Of a stretch of 64,000 bases of DNA, positions 62,343-64,000 are shown in pieces. Position 1 is the first letter of the stretch. Each line of letters starts with the position of its first letter. This stretch comes from JAUVUV01 sp964548275 (GTDB lineage Bacteria > Gemmatimonadota > Glassbacteria > GWA2-58-10), in contig CAZJQI010000015.1 in the NCBI GenBank assembly GCA_964548275.1, forward strand, positions 1-64,000, in the 5' to 3' direction. The notes under the pieces are model-generated. The model saw only the letters and a program-made list of their open reading frames with translations. It was not told the origin of the DNA and did no database searches. The position numbers were made by a program, and so were the translations under genes.

Positions 62343-63731
62343 TTAACGCCGAGCAACACGGAAACCTATGTAGCTGCTCCTGTAGCTCGGCTCGTGGGGG
62401 CTACGATTGGCTACCCGGCATGATTCTGAACAAGTGTTCCAACCACAGCCACGGGTGACACGTTCTTTGCCGTATTCCGGGCCCGGCGGATTATGGCGCG
62501 GGCTGTAACTGTAATAAATCTTATCATACCAGTCATTGCACCACTCACTCACATTACCTGTCATTTCTCTCAAACCAAACGGATTCGCCGGGTAAATGCC
62601 CACATTACGCGGATAGCCGATATGCCTATTATAATTATAATTTGCTTTAGTGTTGTCTATAGTCCCATCAATGGTACCATATTCAAATTGCTGACCACCG
62701 CGGGCTGCATACTCCCATTCGGCCTCTGTGGGCAGACTTATTCCATAATGCCTGGCAAACGCATAAGCTCCATACCAGGTCACAGAAACAACCGGCCAGT
62801 TCTCCTTGCCTGGCTCAACATTAAAACCGGCGTAGTCGTATTTTATATAACAGCGGTTGATTGTATCGATTGGAGTTGAATCTATAATAAAGCCTTTGGA
62901 AAATTCCAAATACGTCTGGCCGCTGTAGTCGCCAGAGACACCGATCACGCTGTCCTTGGTCACTGTTATCTCTCCTGCGGCAAGGGCATCGTTCAGGTAG
63001 GCCGCATACTGAGCATTGGTTATCTCGGTGGCGCTTATCTGGAATGCGTCCAGGGTCACAGTGTGAGCAGGCCATTCATCAGCAAGATCATCATCACTCA
63101 TAACTATAGTTCCCATCCGGAAGCTGTCAGCAGGGAGCGAGACCATTGTTATACCCGGGATACCTGCAATCTTGACGATATATATACTGTTGGTTGTATC
63201 AGTGCCCACCACGAGTTCAAGCTCGCCACTATTGAACCACTCAGGGATTATTATCATTATGCTTTCAAGGCTGAACTCCAGAAGATTCACTTCCCTGCCA
63301 TCTATATAGGCCTTCACGCTGTCGGCTGTTGTGGCCTCATCGAAGCTTTCCACGTAAATAGTCAAGGTATCGCCCGGTTCAACTAACCTTTGGCTGAGGC
63401 TGGCTATAACCGGCTCCCAGTAAATAATCCCGGGCTCCTCAGCACCTGAGAGCACTTTCAGCAGGCCCAGCAGGTCGAAGATATCTACAGACCCACTTTC
63501 GTCCACGTCCGCAATCTGCCTGGTCCTTTCCGGTTGCCCTTCCGGGCTGGACAGCATCTTCAGCATCTCCAGCAGGTCGAAGATGTCCAGCCGGCCGTCC
63601 TCGTTGATGTCTCCCCGGAAGCTAGACTCTACCGCAGGCTGGACCTGCAAGATTGAAACCGCTGATATAGGAAATGCAAAGAAAACCAGGAGGATAATAA
63701 AAAGGCTGAAGTAAAAGCGCAGCGCCTGCAT
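62343..63731 (-). CDS. Secreted dockerin-like and SUMF1-domain protein
   Basis: The product has 462 residues from ATG 63731, which has GGAGGT five bases upstream; a longer start 15 codons earlier lacks a site. The N-terminus has a signal peptide, then two EF-hand-type dockerin repeats (about residues 40-53, DINEDGRLDIFDLL, and 74-87, DVDESGSVDIFDLL), an Ig-like TIG region, and an FGE-like domain from about residue 200 to the end with LPTEAEWEYAARGG and MTGNVSEWCNDWYD. The end has CGWNTCSESC, a Cys-rich motif unlike the other SUMF1 proteins here. The dockerin suggests anchoring to a cohesin-bearing protein, none of which is seen in the window. Confidence 0.82.
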   Translation of the reverse strand: MQALRFYFSLFIILLVFFAFPISAVSILQVQPAVESSFRGDINEDGRLDIFDLLEMLKMLSSPEGQPERTRQIADVDESGSVDIFDLLGLLKVLSGAEEPGIIYWEPVIASLSQRLVEPGDTLTIYVESFDEATTADSVKAYIDGREVNLLEFSLESIMIIIPEWFNSGELELVVGTDTTNSIYIVKIAGIPGITMVSLPADSFRMGTIVMSDDDLADEWPAHTVTLDAFQISATEITNAQYAAYLNDALAAGEITVTKDSVIGVSGDYSGQTYLEFSKGFIIDSTPIDTINRCYIKYDYAGFNVEPGKENWPVVSVTWYGAYAFARHYGISLPTEAEWEYAARGGQQFEYGTIDGTIDNTKANYNYNRHIGYPRNVGIYPANPFGLREMTGNVSEWCNDWYDKIYYSYSPRHNPPGPEYGKERVTRGCGWNTCSESCRVANRSPHEPSYRSSYIGFRVARR

Positions 63732-63896
63732 ACCGACCTCCAGAAAACCAACCTCGGTGCTTTCCGATGATTCCAATATATATTATCGTAAAAAATTTAA
63801 AAAAGTTACTTTTAAGATACACCAGATACAAGCGTGAGCTTGTCAGTTCATTTTAAGCATAAAAGTCTGCCGTTTCCAGCAAATTTTTGCTTTAAT

Positions 63897-63930
63897 CGAA
63901 AAGAATTCCCCGGAGCTTGCTCCGGGGTAA
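63897..63930. repeat. Dispersed hairpin repeat
   Basis: A perfect nine-base stem CCCCGGAGC/GCTCCGGGG with a two-base loop follows GAAAAGAATT. It matches the copy near 50750. Confidence 0.7.
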
Positions 63931-64000
63931 AATGCTTGATGGTTTTATCCTTGTTTTCAATGAGTTGCCGTGTGACACATAGAATATTTATTTTCATCCT

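Overview
This 64 kb window most likely comes from an uncultivated Gram-negative bacterium of the FCB superphylum (Fibrobacterota-Chlorobiota-Bacteroidota and candidate phyla such as Latescibacterota, KSB1 or Glassbacteria). That placement is inferred from gene content, not from a marker gene. Support: lipid A/LPS genes (Kdo transferase, MsbA-like exporter, ArnT-like transferase); a C-terminal FlgD-like Ig sorting domain; a TonB receptor with an N-terminal carboxypeptidase-regulatory domain followed by a DUF4249 lipoprotein; many lipoproteins; dockerin repeats; several sulfatase-modifying-factor (SUMF1) domain proteins; and a PQQ-propeller protein. I found no rRNA, tRNA, CRISPR array, phage or transposase gene.

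Layout. 0-7.5 kb: a truncated DUF4365 gene, a Tat-exported sugar isomerase-like protein, a tiny Cys-rich protein, a SUMF1 lipoprotein, a large secreted propeller protein and a small lipoprotein between two near-identical terminators. 7.5-16.5 kb: serA, a receiver/zinc-ribbon protein, a Gfo/Idh/MocA oxidoreductase with a DUF6485 protein, two sodium:solute symporters, a coiled-coil membrane protein and a 55-residue protein. 16.7-23 kb: envelope genes (ArnT-like, MsbA-like, GT2, DUF3108) and a deoxyhypusine-synthase-like protein. 23-26.8 kb: an AT-rich defence-like segment with an MjaI-type restriction-modification pair, an unknown Cys-rich protein and an NYN-domain nuclease. The NYN gene lies behind a strong promoter, a short structured leader RNA and an intrinsic terminator. 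26.8-30.2 kb: waaA-tusA-queH and an orphan rnfB. 30.3-35 kb: biotin genes (bioF; bioH-bioC-bioD) beside an unknown Cys-rich protein. 35-41.4 kb: two paralogous DUF2723/TPR membrane proteins.

41.4-50.7 kb: MITE-like repeats, two tandem SUMF1 lipoproteins, a frameshifted lipoprotein, a TonB receptor with a DUF4249 lipoprotein, and a Tat-exported DUF523-like protein. 51.2-58.5 kb: one colinear export operon with three lipoprotein HlyD adaptors, a MacB-type permease, a TolC-like channel and an ATPase. 58.6-64 kb: a secreted protein fusing a methyltransferase-like domain to PQQ propellers, and a dockerin-SUMF1 protein.

The most interesting candidate for something new is the NYN-nuclease module at about 26.05-26.8 kb. 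Its layout (promoter, short structured RNA, terminator, nuclease gene) resembles RNA-antitoxin or attenuation systems. Other notable points are the dispersed palindromic and MITE-like repeats, the three-adaptor exporter, and the methyltransferase-propeller fusion.
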